Notes under the pieces: generated by a model
Databases searched by the model: none
Seen by the model: only the letters and a program-made list of their open reading frames with translations
Told to the model about the DNA's origin: nothing
Assembly (NCBI RefSeq): GCF_020911925.1
Contig: NZ_CP087134.1
Location: forward strand, 744,001-808,000
Length of the DNA: 64,000 bases
Direction: 5' to 3'
Source: Flavobacterium cupriresistens
GTDB lineage: Bacteria > Bacteroidota > Bacteroidia > Flavobacteriales > Flavobacteriaceae
Translations under genes and position numbers: made by a program
Shown here: piece after piece, positions 52,905 to 62,055 of the stretch
Layout of the letters: each line of letters starts with the position of its first letter
Position numbering within the stretch: position 1 is the stretch's first letter

Positions 52905-53402
52905 CTACTGCGCTTTTACAACATTGTAAAAATTATAATCTGTATTTGTTGCATCTGTGATCCCAATATTTCGCCCCATAGTTACAATTTGGCCTCTGTG
53001 ATACGTGCCATGATTTACCACTTGTAACAAATAATCGCTAATTGGTAATTCACATTGGAACCAAGGGTTCTCGATTTTAACTTTTTTCAATAATTGTTCT
53101 TCAGATAACGACTTAATAAATTCAGCCAACTGAGTTGATCTGTTTAGCAATCCTTTGAATATTTCCTCCGTGATCAACTCCTGATTTTCTCTTTTATCAA
53201 ATTCAGCAGTTTCGGCTATAACGGAATACCAATACTCTTCGGTTGCCCAAATGTGATTAAGTGTTTTACTAATACTTGAAAAACTTGACGGAACTTCCTT
53301 TTGAAGTAATTCATCCGATTTTGTAGAAAGCCAGTTTACAAATTGTTGATTTACCCACAAATTGTATTCCGCATAATTGGTTATTATATTTTTAAAGCTC
53401 AT
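52905..53402 (-). CDS. DinB family protein
   Basis: 165 residues, helical bundle. His ligands in SISKTLNHIWATEEYWYSVI and in LLQVVNHGTYHRGQIVTMGR, the latter being a complete DinB C-terminal signature (NHxxxHRGQ). A metal-dependent family with thiol-related members. It lies 59 bases downstream of a second dinB-like gene on the same strand, so they form a pair. Confidence 0.92.
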   Translation of the reverse strand: MSFKNIITNYAEYNLWVNQQFVNWLSTKSDELLQKEVPSSFSSISKTLNHIWATEEYWYSVIAETAEFDKRENQELITEEIFKGLLNRSTQLAEFIKSLSEEQLLKKVKIENPWFQCELPISDYLLQVVNHGTYHRGQIVTMGRNIGITDATNTDYNFYNVVKAQ

Positions 53403-53461
53403 AATATATTGCCGTTTTACTTATTAACTATTTGAACTAAAGAAAGATAAGAATTATTCTT

Positions 53462-53941
53462 TTATCTTTCCCAGAAAAACGGAGGTTCAATTCCTAAAGC
53501 TCTAAGATAAACGTATCCTTGTCCACGATGATGTACTTCGTTATCAATAAAATACAAAACATTGTGAATAATCGGGAATTCGTACTGACCAAAAAGATTA
53601 AACGTGTCATTAAAATCTTCAATAGTCAGTTCTTGCCAATATTTATCAATTTCAGCGGTAGCCTCATCCCATTTTTCAAGATATTGCGCTTTAAAAATCA
53701 ATTTTTCTTCTGGTTCACTATAAGGCGAAACTTCTCTTTTTACAATTCCTTTTAGAGCAGGGACTGCAATAGACAAAAGTTCATCTGTTAATTTCGCGAA
53801 GGTTCTCATTCCTCCTATTGAAAATTCAAAGAAATCTTTTTCAGGAAAAGCTTCGATTACGTGACGTGTCAATGCACGATGTCCTTGCCAGTGTTTCAAC
53901 AAATCTTCCGGAGTAATAACTTGAGCTGCTAATGTTTTCAT
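53462..53941 (-). CDS. DinB family protein (second copy, divergent)
   Basis: 159 residues. The first His is in LKHWQGHRALTRHVIEAFPE and the C-terminal signature is VLYFIDNEVHHRGQGYVYLR with ALGIEPPFFWE. Low similarity to the neighbouring DinB protein, so an old duplication or independent family members. First gene of the minus-strand pair; its upstream spacer faces thiL. Confidence 0.9.
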   Translation of the reverse strand: MKTLAAQVITPEDLLKHWQGHRALTRHVIEAFPEKDFFEFSIGGMRTFAKLTDELLSIAVPALKGIVKREVSPYSEPEEKLIFKAQYLEKWDEATAEIDKYWQELTIEDFNDTFNLFGQYEFPIIHNVLYFIDNEVHHRGQGYVYLRALGIEPPFFWER

Positions 53942-54135
53942 GATTTTAAAGTTTTAATTATTTAGTACTTCAAAAGTAAAACGGGCTGGTGACAACAGTT
54001 TGTCAGCAGTAAAATAAAATTTATTCTTTTTTGTAATTTTTTATTATTTATCACCTTTTATAGCGGATATGCCGCCAAAATAAATCTAAATAAAACCTGT
54101 ACCTTTGCAGCTTAAAAACATTGGAACATAGAAAA

Positions 54136-55182
54136 ATGATAGAAGATAAAAATCCGCAACGTACCAGTATAGCGCAATTAGGTGAATTTGGTTTAATTGA
54201 ACATTTAACCAAGAACTTCGATGTTATCCAGGAATCTACTTTAAAGAGTATTGGTGATGATGCCGCAGTTCTTGATTTTAAAGACAAAAAAGTAGTGGTC
54301 TCTACCGATTTACTAATTGAAGGAGTTCATTTTGATTTGGCTTATATGCCCTTAAAACATTTAGGATACAAAGCAGTCGTTGTAAATGTATCTGACATTT
54401 GTGCTATGAACGCCAAACCAACTCAAATAACGGTTTCTGTGGCTGTTTCTAACCGTTTCCCTCTGGAAGCCTTAGAAGAATTATTTGAAGGGATTACACA
54501 CGCTGCAAAAGAATATAAAGTAGATGTTATTGGCGGAGACACCACCTCATCGCAAAAAGGACTAATTATTAGCATTACTGCGATTGGTGAAGCTAATGAG
54601 GATGAGATCGTTTATAGAAACGGAGCCAAGCAAACCGACCTGTTAGTGGTGACCGGTGACATTGGTGCGGCTTATATGGGATTACAGGTTCTAGAAAGAG
54701 AGAAACAGGTTTTTCAGGTGAATCCAAACAGTCAGCCTGACTTAGACGCGTACTCTTATTTAATCGAACGCCAGTTAAAACCTGAAGCACGAAAAGACGT
54801 TCGTACGCTATTACACGCACTTGAAATCAAACCAACTTCTATGATTGATATTTCTGACGGATTATCTTCAGAAATTATTCATTTATGCAAACAATCTAAA
54901 GTGGGTTGTAATCTGTACGAAGACAAACTTCCATTAGACCCGCAATTTATTAATGTTTGTGAAGAATTTAATATCGACAGCACAACCGTTGCAATCAATG
55001 GTGGTGAAGATTACGAATTATTATTTACCATTGACATCAATGATTTTGAAAAAATAAAAGGGAATCCGAATTTTTCTATCATCGGCCATATGGCTGAAGA
55101 GAGTGAAGGAATTCATTTGGTAACCCGTGCCAATACTAAAATTGCTTTAAAGGCCCGCGGTTGGGATGCTTTAAGCGAATAG
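54136..55182 (+). CDS. thiL: Thiamine-monophosphate kinase
   Basis: 348 residues from the ATG at 54136 (MIEDKNPQRTSIAQLGEFGL); a TTG at 54121 is less likely. It phosphorylates thiamine-P to thiamine-PP. AIR-synthase-like fold with IGDDAAVLDF, VVVSTDLLIEGVHFDLAYMP, VNVSDICAMNAKPTQITVSV, VIGGDTTSSQKGLIIS and the C-terminal NGGEDYELLFT. Possible -7 box TACCTTTG at 54100-54107. Confidence 0.96.
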   Translation: MIEDKNPQRTSIAQLGEFGLIEHLTKNFDVIQESTLKSIGDDAAVLDFKDKKVVVSTDLLIEGVHFDLAYMPLKHLGYKAVVVNVSDICAMNAKPTQITVSVAVSNRFPLEALEELFEGITHAAKEYKVDVIGGDTTSSQKGLIISITAIGEANEDEIVYRNGAKQTDLLVVTGDIGAAYMGLQVLEREKQVFQVNPNSQPDLDAYSYLIERQLKPEARKDVRTLLHALEIKPTSMIDISDGLSSEIIHLCKQSKVGCNLYEDKLPLDPQFINVCEEFNIDSTTVAINGGEDYELLFTIDINDFEKIKGNPNFSIIGHMAEESEGIHLVTRANTKIALKARGWDALSE

Positions 55183-55201
55183 ATAAAAGCTTTTTAAACA
55201 G

Positions 55202-55230
55202 AAAACGACATCCAAAAGATGTCGTTTTTT
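55202..55230. terminator. Terminator between thiL and the convergent response regulator
   Basis: Perfect 11-bp stem AAAACGACATC / GATGTCGTTTT, then Ts; the convergent gene ends 15 bases away, so it may serve both. Confidence 0.85.
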
Positions 55231-55244
55231 ATTTGCTTTTGTTT

Positions 55245-55943
55245 CTAAAAAAGCGATTTACTTTTGGCTTCTTTTACCAAATCGTCATCCGATCCGGATT
55301 TTATTTTGAGAAGCTCTTTTAGATTCGTTCTTCGTTTTTCTATGGCATTTATAGAAATCGGAATGTATTGTGGCATGTCCGCTACCGAAGTTCCTTTTGA
55401 TAAATGAAATAAAATTTGCTTGTCGAATTCATCAATTTCAATCGAATTATGAGGCGACTGATTCAGCATTTTTTGTACCGACTGACTGTAATACTTTTCA
55501 TTTTTCATCACTCTGTCAAATGCAAACAGCAATTCATCAAAAGTAAGATCATTTTTAATAATCAGACCATTGGGGTTTATGGTTCTGATAATTGTCTTAA
55601 TTTTCAACAATTCCGTATACATCGTTAGCAAAACAATCTTGCAATGCGGCATTTTCTTTGCGATTAATCTTGCCAGATCTTCGCCCGAAAAAATATCTTT
55701 TTCTTCATACGGCGGCATACTAATATCTAAAAACGCAACATCAAAATTTGGTGTTGTACTATTTTCTATCAAATCATATCCTGATCTGCAATCATGAGCC
55801 TGTGCAATTATAAACTCATATTGTTTGGTATTGTAACGCGTTATCGCATTTTTGTATCCTTCAATAATAAAAGGATGATCATCAACAATTAAAATATTTT
55901 GTTTACTTAATTGTGAAATTGTAGTGTTTGGGTCAACTGTCAT
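55245..55943 (-). CDS. NarL/FixJ-family response regulator
   Basis: 232 residues. Receiver domain with VDDHPFIIEGYKNA (acidic pair near 20), phospho-acceptor Asp in DVAFLDISMPPYEEK and the conserved Lys/Thr region; C-terminal LuxR-type helix-turn-helix (DKQILFHLSKGTSVADMPQY, ISINAIEKRRTNLKELL). Overlaps the stop of the histidine-kinase gene by four bases (ATGA), so it is the kinase's cognate partner. Confidence 0.92.
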   Translation of the reverse strand: MTVDPNTTISQLSKQNILIVDDHPFIIEGYKNAITRYNTKQYEFIIAQAHDCRSGYDLIENSTTPNFDVAFLDISMPPYEEKDIFSGEDLARLIAKKMPHCKIVLLTMYTELLKIKTIIRTINPNGLIIKNDLTFDELLFAFDRVMKNEKYYSQSVQKMLNQSPHNSIEIDEFDKQILFHLSKGTSVADMPQYIPISINAIEKRRTNLKELLKIKSGSDDDLVKEAKSKSLF

Positions 55944-57991
55944 TTCTTTTGTAGGTTAATTTTTTGATCGATGGGTATTTTTACCAAAAGCAGCGTGCCT
56001 TCTCCTTTGGCAGATTTTATGGTTGCGGTTCCCTTACATTCTGCAGCTCTGTATTCGATGTTGTGCAATCCGATTCCGTTTTTGGTTCTTTTTACATTAA
56101 ATCCAATTCCGTCATCAAAAACAGCTACGGCCAGATGATTTATCTCGCTTTTAAATTCAACCGTAATCGTTTCTGCCTGCGCATACTTATTACAGTTCTG
56201 AAGCGCTTCCTGAATAATCCGGTACAGATTAATTTTTACAGCATTACTAACCAGTTCCCATTTGATTTGGGAATCAAAAGCAGTAACCAACTTAGAAGGG
56301 TAGGTCTGTTGTTGATTTTCAAACAACTTGTTCAAAATCAAGACAAAATTATTAATTAATTCGGATTTTTCTCTATTTAAATCATGCGAAATTTCCCGTA
56401 TATCTTCCTCGATATTTTTAAGTTCTGCCAGATATTTTTTTCTTTTTAAGCACGCATCGGCTTCCTCTATTTTATCCAGACTATCCAAACTTATCCTAAC
56501 ACCAAACATTCTTCCCAAAACACCGTCATGTAACTCCTGAGCCACTTTTTTCTTTTCCTTGATGCGAGTCATTTCAATATCATTTTGCTGTGAAATCATC
56601 AGATTATAGATGTCTTCATTTGCAATTTGCTGTTGCTGTTTAAAAAGTAACTCCCTGTTTTTGGCTTTTTGGGTTTTGTACACATAAAAAACCAAACCAA
56701 TCAACGTACAGATGCTAAAAACATAAACTAAGGTTTTAATTTTCTCCTGAAGATTCGAGTTTTGGTCTTTTATTTCATTGGTCTCATACTCAATTCTGGA
56801 GAACTTCTCTCCCATTTTTCGTTCCGCCTTCAACATTCGGTCGTTCAGTCGGATATATTCTTTAGTGTAAACAGAAGCATTTTTAGGATCCACTACTTCT
56901 ATTTGTTTCAGCGCTTCGAGAATATCTCTGATTTTTTTTAAACTACGCGACAAAACCAGTGCTTGTTTAGAATATTGAATTGCTCTAAAAGTGTCTTTGT
57001 TAAAAGCATAATATTCAGACAAATGTATTTTACTCAACACAACACCTGATTTTAGCCCAATACTGTCTCTAATTTTTAATGCTTTAAAAAACTGTCCCGG
57101 AAGCCCTTCCGACTCTTGCAATTTAAATTTAGAATACGCCAGATTATCTAATATAATGGTATACAATATGGTATTCTCCCTGAATAAATTTTTCTCTTCA
57201 AGGCCTTTTATAAAATATACTTTTGCTTTACTGTAATTGCGCATTCTTAAATTAACAAACCCAATATTATTCAATGAGGTTGCTTTTAACTGAAAGTCCG
57301 CAGGAATTGATTTGTCTGCAAGAATGCGCAATGCATTCTGATGGAATTCAAGCGCTTTTCGATACTCTTCCCTTTCATTATATAAGATTCCAAGCAAGTT
57401 ATTACAATCATAAAGCAGGTCGTTCACATTTTTTTGTTGCTTTAAAATCCGGAGTGCTTTAAAAATGTTGATCTCACTTTCAAAATAATCACCTTCATTG
57501 TACTGAAGTGTTGCTTTGCTTAAAAAAGTCTTGGCCAAATTATAGTGATCGTTAATTTTAAGATACACCTTTTCTGCTCTGAAATAATTCAAAAAGGCAC
57601 TGTCTGTAACAGCATGTACCGTATAATAATCTCCCAGATAACTATATGCTTTAGCCATATTAAGCGAATCCCGGGAGCTTCTTGACCGATCTAAAATTAA
57701 TTCTGTGGTTTCAAGATAAGAAACCCAGTCGCTCATGTTATAATATCGATTGGCAATTTTGAAAAGATTAACTTTATTAAGCGAATCATTTTTCTGATTT
57801 ATAACAATAGCGAAAGCCTTCTTATTGTACCCTTGTTTGTAGTTAAAAGGCAGGTTGATATCATTTGCCAGTGATAAATAAGTGGCAAGACTATCTTCTG
57901 ATAAATTGACATTTTTATCGCTTTTGTTTTTCTTGGTACAGCCAAAAAAAACAATACAGAGAAGGAATAATATTAAGTAATTATTTTTCAA
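55940..57991 (-). CDS. TPR-containing sensor histidine kinase (HisKA_3 type)
   Basis: 683 residues starting from TTG at 57991; this start is needed for the lipoprotein-like signal (LFLLCIVFFGCTKK). Tetratricopeptide repeats fill about 60-380 on the outside (for example LYDCNNLLGILYNEREEYRK), then one membrane helix near 428-447, a coiled coil, the dimerisation helix with the phospho-His in KVAQELHDGVLGRMFGVRIS, and a HATPase domain (NCNKYAQAETITVEF, VFDDGIGFNVKRTKNGIGLH). The TPR sensor probably reads a protein or peptide signal in the periplasm. Coupled to the NarL-type regulator. Confidence 0.92.
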   Translation of the reverse strand: MKNNYLILFLLCIVFFGCTKKNKSDKNVNLSEDSLATYLSLANDINLPFNYKQGYNKKAFAIVINQKNDSLNKVNLFKIANRYYNMSDWVSYLETTELILDRSRSSRDSLNMAKAYSYLGDYYTVHAVTDSAFLNYFRAEKVYLKINDHYNLAKTFLSKATLQYNEGDYFESEINIFKALRILKQQKNVNDLLYDCNNLLGILYNEREEYRKALEFHQNALRILADKSIPADFQLKATSLNNIGFVNLRMRNYSKAKVYFIKGLEEKNLFRENTILYTIILDNLAYSKFKLQESEGLPGQFFKALKIRDSIGLKSGVVLSKIHLSEYYAFNKDTFRAIQYSKQALVLSRSLKKIRDILEALKQIEVVDPKNASVYTKEYIRLNDRMLKAERKMGEKFSRIEYETNEIKDQNSNLQEKIKTLVYVFSICTLIGLVFYVYKTQKAKNRELLFKQQQQIANEDIYNLMISQQNDIEMTRIKEKKKVAQELHDGVLGRMFGVRISLDSLDKIEEADACLKRKKYLAELKNIEEDIREISHDLNREKSELINNFVLILNKLFENQQQTYPSKLVTAFDSQIKWELVSNAVKINLYRIIQEALQNCNKYAQAETITVEFKSEINHLAVAVFDDGIGFNVKRTKNGIGLHNIEYRAAECKGTATIKSAKGEGTLLLVKIPIDQKINLQKK

Positions 57992-58033
57992 TAGTGTCTT
58001 TGAATTTCATCAAAAATACTAAAACTATAGGCT

Positions 58034-58065
58034 AAAAAAAAGGCTGTCAAAAAATTGACAGCCTT
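58034..58065 (-). terminator. Terminator after the small exported protein
   Basis: On the minus strand, 11-bp stem around GGCTGTCAA / TTGACAGCC followed by a T8 tract. It separates the small gene from the kinase gene. Confidence 0.88.
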
Positions 58066-58086
58066 CTCTTGTATTTTTATTTTTTT

Positions 58087-58338
58087 TTAATCCAATTTCA
58101 CATTCGCACGTGTTGACTGGTTATCTGTAGTAAAACTCCCGGATTGATTCGCATTTACATTCATTTGCATTTCATGTCCGTTAACATCACTCTTACGCCT
58201 TCCCATTGAAGTACCGTCTATTGGGTTGATAATGTTTACATCTGTATCAGCTGCATTGTTTACTTCATCTGGAGTAGTAAAAGAAGTTACTACCATTACT
58301 AAAGATAATAATCCGATTGTTAAAGCTGCTTTTTTCAT
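58087..58338 (-). CDS. Small exported protein
   Basis: 83 residues. Signal peptide about 1-21 (IGLLSLVMVVTSFTT). The mature 60 residues are polar, Asn/Asp rich, with no Cys and no recognised domain (NIINPIDGTSMGRRKSDVNG). It has its own terminator and lies between two signalling genes, so it may be a regulated target of one of them; this is inference. Confidence 0.7.
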   Translation of the reverse strand: MKKAALTIGLLSLVMVVTSFTTPDEVNNAADTDVNIINPIDGTSMGRRKSDVNGHEMQMNVNANQSGSFTTDNQSTRANVKLD

Positions 58339-58513
58339 GATCTTGATTTTTTTTAGTTTATGTTTTTTATTTGGGGCATGTAATTCTTAGAAAAGAACCA
58401 CGGTGTAAAACTAAGTCCGGAACCAAAAAAAAATTGCACAAAAAAATTAGTTTGTGGTGAAACATACCCAATTGATAGTAAACAGATACCAAATCAACGT
58501 AAACACTTAATTT

Positions 58514-59323
58514 TTAGACCTCTAAATAATTCCCTATACTAAAATCCGAGATTATTAAATCAACATTTGATTTGTATGTTTTAGAGAAAGGAATCTTTTT
58601 CGCCGTGTTTTTTATGTAACAAACTGAGTTTCCGCTATGAATGCGTGCCACATAATTCCGATTAACGATATAACTGTTGTGAATTCGGAAAAAAGGATAG
58701 GATAAAACATTCTCAAAATGTTTAAGCGTTTTAAAAGCCGTTATCATTTCACCTGTATTAAGGTAGATGTCTGTTGAATTATTATCGGCCTGAAAATAGA
58801 TGATATCTTCTGCATTGAGATAACGATAATCACCATATGACTTTATACAAATAACAAGCGGTTTCTCGCAGTCCTTAGCGGGAGCGCAAACCGGAGCAAC
58901 CGGAGCAGAGCTATCATCTCTTGTACGGACTAATTCTGTCACCAAATTGATTTTATTCAATTTTAAAATAAGCTTCCGCAGGTCAATTTCCAAAACCGGT
59001 TTCAGTACATAATCAAAAACACCGTATTGAATTGCTTCATAGGCCCATTCTGTTTTTGAAGTGGTAATAATTATTTTAGGAATAATCGATAAATACCGGT
59101 ACAATTCATTGATAAAATAAAGCGATAACTTGCTTAAAGGGTCTTTAGGATCAATTTCTAAAAAGACAAGAGCGGGTTTGTGTTGCAAAATCAGATTTAA
59201 TCCCTGTTGGTAATTCACAGCTGATCCCACAAAAGTTAAGTCCGAAAAACCAGCTGCAACAGTTCTGGTTTTCAAAATACTTTCAGTGTCATCATCAATA
59301 ATAATATACGAATACTTTTTCAA
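58514..59323 (-). CDS. LytTR-type regulator with atypical receiver domain
   Basis: 269 residues starting from TTG at 59323; the start is fixed by the receiver motif IIIDDDTES at residues 7-15. The expected phospho-acceptor position reads VFLEID (E56) where receivers have VFLD, so the Asp seems replaced by Glu. The switch Thr/Lys region is present (IIITTSKTEWAYEAIQYGVF, DYVLKPV). A LytTR DNA-binding domain covers about 165-260 (EDIIYFQADNNSTDIYLNTG, FFRIHNSYIVNRNYV). No histidine kinase is adjacent on the same strand as a partner. Confidence 0.88.
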   Translation of the reverse strand: MKKYSYIIIDDDTESILKTRTVAAGFSDLTFVGSAVNYQQGLNLILQHKPALVFLEIDPKDPLSKLSLYFINELYRYLSIIPKIIITTSKTEWAYEAIQYGVFDYVLKPVLEIDLRKLILKLNKINLVTELVRTRDDSSAPVAPVCAPAKDCEKPLVICIKSYGDYRYLNAEDIIYFQADNNSTDIYLNTGEMITAFKTLKHFENVLSYPFFRIHNSYIVNRNYVARIHSGNSVCYIKNTAKKIPFSKTYKSNVDLIISDFSIGNYLEV

Positions 59324-59463
59324 TATCGGAATGTCTTGATTCTATCTACAATTAAAGCTACGAATTACAAACGCATAAACATTTCATTGTTAATACATTA
59401 CCAACAAATGTTAAAACATAAAGACAAAATACCAATATGTCCGATGAAATACAAGGTCTAAAT

Positions 59464-59505
59464 TAAAAAAAATCCCAAATTCCTGATGTGGAATTTGGGA
59501 TTTTT
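59464..59505 (-). terminator. Terminator after glyS
   Basis: 16-bp perfect stem (59468-59483 and 59490-59505); on the minus strand followed by a T-tract. Confidence 0.9.
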
Positions 59506-59523
59506 ATATTTCTATTTGAAAAA

Positions 59524-61065
59524 TTACATCTTCATTAACCAGTTTTTCATTGAAACTTCGTTCTCAATGATGGCTCTTAATTCAGCAATTTTAACACGAT
59601 CTTGTTTCATGGTATCTCTATGACGAATCGTAACCGTTTCATCTTCGATAGTCTGATGATCTACTGTAATACAAAACGGAGTTCCTAAAGCATCTTGTCT
59701 TCTGTAACGACGCCCTACTGCATCTTTTTCGTCATACGCTACATTGAAATCCCATTTTAAATCTTCGATGATTTTTTTAGAAATTTCAGGTAAACCGTCT
59801 CTTTTAATTAATGGTAAAACAGCTGCTTTTGTTGGCGCTAAAACTGCCGGTAATTTTAGAACCGTTCTTGTAGAACCATCTTCTAAAGTTTCTTCTTGCA
59901 ATGAAGTTGCAAAAACCGCCAGGAACATACGATCTAAACCAACTGAAGTTTCTACTACGTATGGCACGTAGTTCTCATTCAATTCAGAATCAAAATATTG
60001 TAATTTTCTTCCTGAGAATTTTTCGTGCGCTTTTAAATCAAAGTCTGTACGAGAGTGAATTCCTTCTAATTCTTTAAATCCGAAAGGGAAATTAAATTCT
60101 ATATCAGCCGCTGCATTAGCGTAATGTGCTAATTTTTCATGATCGTGAAAACGGTAATTCTCTTTTCCTAGTCCTAAAGATAAATGCCAGTTCAAACGTG
60201 TTGTTTTCCAGTGTTCGTACCATTGCATTTCTTCACCTGGACGTACAAAAAATTGCATTTCCATTTGTTCAAATTCACGCATACGGAAAATAAATTGTCT
60301 TGCTACAATTTCATTTCTAAAGGCTTTTCCCGTTTGAGCAATTCCAAAAGGAACTTTCATACGACCTGATTTTTGCACATTGGCAAAATTCACGAAAATA
60401 CCCTGAGCCGTTTCCGGACGCAAATATAAATCCATTGCAGATTCTGCAGAAGCTCCCAATTTGGTTCCGAACATTAGGTTAAATTGCTTTACATCTGTCC
60501 AGTTTCTGGAACCCGTTTCAGGATCAGCGATTTCCAATTCTTCGATTAAAGCTTTTACATCTTCCAGGTCACCATTGCCCAAAGAACGTCCAAGTCTTTC
60601 ACGAATTTCTTTTTCTTTTGCAAGATATTCAACCACTCGTGCATTAGTTGTAATAAATTCTTCTTCATTAAAAGCATCTCCAAAACGAGCTTTTGCTTTT
60701 TCGATTTCTTTTTTGGCTTTCAGATTAATCTTTTCAGCATGATCTTCAACCAAAACGTCTGCTCTGTATCTTTTTTTTGAATCTTTATTGTCAATTAACG
60801 GATCATTGAAGGCATCAACGTGGCCTGAAGCTTTCCAGGTCGTAGGGTGCATCAATATTGCAGCATCTAAGCCCACAATATTTTCATTCATCTGAACCAT
60901 TGATTTCCACCAATATTCACGAATATTCTTTTTTAACTCGACGCCATTTTGTGCATAATCATATACTGCACTCAATCCATCGTATACTTCGCTTGACGGA
61001 AAAATAAATCCGTACTCTTTTGCGTGCGAAACCACATTCTTAAATAAATCTTCTTGTTTTGCCAT
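59524..61065 (-). CDS. glyS: Glycine--tRNA ligase
   Basis: 513 residues, the dimeric eukaryote-like class. N-terminal NVVSHAKEYGFIFPSSEVYD and YDYAQNGVELKKNIREYWWK, motif 2 GKAFRNEIVARQFIFRMREF with EQMEMQFFV, VETSVGLDRMFLAVF (motif 3) and the C-terminal anticodon-binding domain (DAVGRRYRRQDALGTPFCIT). Charges tRNA-Gly. ATG start at 61065. Confidence 0.97.
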   Translation of the reverse strand: MAKQEDLFKNVVSHAKEYGFIFPSSEVYDGLSAVYDYAQNGVELKKNIREYWWKSMVQMNENIVGLDAAILMHPTTWKASGHVDAFNDPLIDNKDSKKRYRADVLVEDHAEKINLKAKKEIEKAKARFGDAFNEEEFITTNARVVEYLAKEKEIRERLGRSLGNGDLEDVKALIEELEIADPETGSRNWTDVKQFNLMFGTKLGASAESAMDLYLRPETAQGIFVNFANVQKSGRMKVPFGIAQTGKAFRNEIVARQFIFRMREFEQMEMQFFVRPGEEMQWYEHWKTTRLNWHLSLGLGKENYRFHDHEKLAHYANAAADIEFNFPFGFKELEGIHSRTDFDLKAHEKFSGRKLQYFDSELNENYVPYVVETSVGLDRMFLAVFATSLQEETLEDGSTRTVLKLPAVLAPTKAAVLPLIKRDGLPEISKKIIEDLKWDFNVAYDEKDAVGRRYRRQDALGTPFCITVDHQTIEDETVTIRHRDTMKQDRVKIAELRAIIENEVSMKNWLMKM

Positions 61066-61163
61066 AGTGATGCAAAAATATAAAAAGTACCATTAAAAAA
61101 AAGAAAAATAATAAAGTTTGAGGGATTGATTTCGTTATTTTTGTAACTAAATTCTTTCTATTT

Positions 61164-61844
61164 GTGTTTAATTATATTATTGACCTGTTTTTTCCTAAAG
61201 TTTGCGCCGGATGTCACAGCGTTTTAATGACTTATGAATCTGTTTTGTGCACCAAATGCCGTCATGAACTACCGCTTACGCAATATCATTTAGATCCTGA
61301 AAATGAAGCGGTCAAGAAGTTTTACGGAAAAATTGCTATCGAGCATGCTTCCGCTTTTCTATATTTCAATAAAAAAGGGATCGTTCAGGAACTCATTCAC
61401 AATCTAAAATACAAGGCACAAGAAGAAATTGGAACTGTTTTAGGGCATTGGTACGCCGAAGATCTGAAGAAACTACAACTAGAAACACCTTTTCATGCTC
61501 TGATCCCGGTTCCGCTTCACAAACGAAAATTTAAAGAAAGAGGTTATAATCAGGTCACAACTTTTGGAAAAGCCTTGGCCGAAAGTTTAGACACTCCATA
61601 TGACGATACTATTTTATACCGTAAAACATACACTAAAACACAATCCAAAAAGAATCTTTCCGGACGTTCAGAGAATATCGAAAATATATTTGATGTCCGT
61701 TTTTCAGAAGAACACCATTATAAACACTTTTTAATTGTTGATGATGTTCTTACTACAGGAGCGACACTGGAGGCTTGTTCCCGGGCCTTATTAAAAATTC
61801 CGGGCGTAAAAATCAGCATTGTCTGTATGGCAATTGCGCACTAA
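61164..61844 (+). CDS. ComF family protein
   Basis: 226 residues from GTG at 61164; the start must be here because the zinc motif CAGCHS-x-CTKC begins at residue 14, before the first Met. Phosphoribosyltransferase fold with IPVPLHKRKFKERGYNQVTT and the PRPP-loop FLIVDDVLTTGATLEACSRA. ComF proteins support DNA uptake by natural transformation in other bacteria; role here unproven. Divergent from glyS; TATTTTTG at 61136-61143 may be its -7 box. Confidence 0.92.
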   Translation: MFNYIIDLFFPKVCAGCHSVLMTYESVLCTKCRHELPLTQYHLDPENEAVKKFYGKIAIEHASAFLYFNKKGIVQELIHNLKYKAQEEIGTVLGHWYAEDLKKLQLETPFHALIPVPLHKRKFKERGYNQVTTFGKALAESLDTPYDDTILYRKTYTKTQSKKNLSGRSENIENIFDVRFSEEHHYKHFLIVDDVLTTGATLEACSRALLKIPGVKISIVCMAIAH

Positions 61845-61897
61845 AAAACCAAGTTTGATTATTAAACTACTTATTTTCAAGCATTCCTATTTTCCTG

Positions 61898-61968
61898 CAA
61901 GGTCTTTTTTTGACCTTGTAGGTATCTTAATTTATGTCTTACCCCTACAAGCTCAAAAAAAGACCTTG
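61898..61968. repeat. Nested inverted repeat (25-bp arms, AAGGTC/GACCTT)
   Basis: Arms 61898-61922 and 61944-61968 match at 24 of 25 positions. Each arm is itself a hairpin (CAAGGTC-T7-GACCTTG type), so the locus can fold as one long stem or as two small ones. It lies in the 211-base gap between comF and the convergent protease gene and could end transcription from both sides. Confidence 0.8.
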
Positions 61969-62055
61969 TACGAAATAAAAAAAAAAGATTAAATACGGGC
62001 CAATACTGATTTAAATTTCGAATAGTAGCCCAGTTTAGGCTAAAAAGATTTTACC

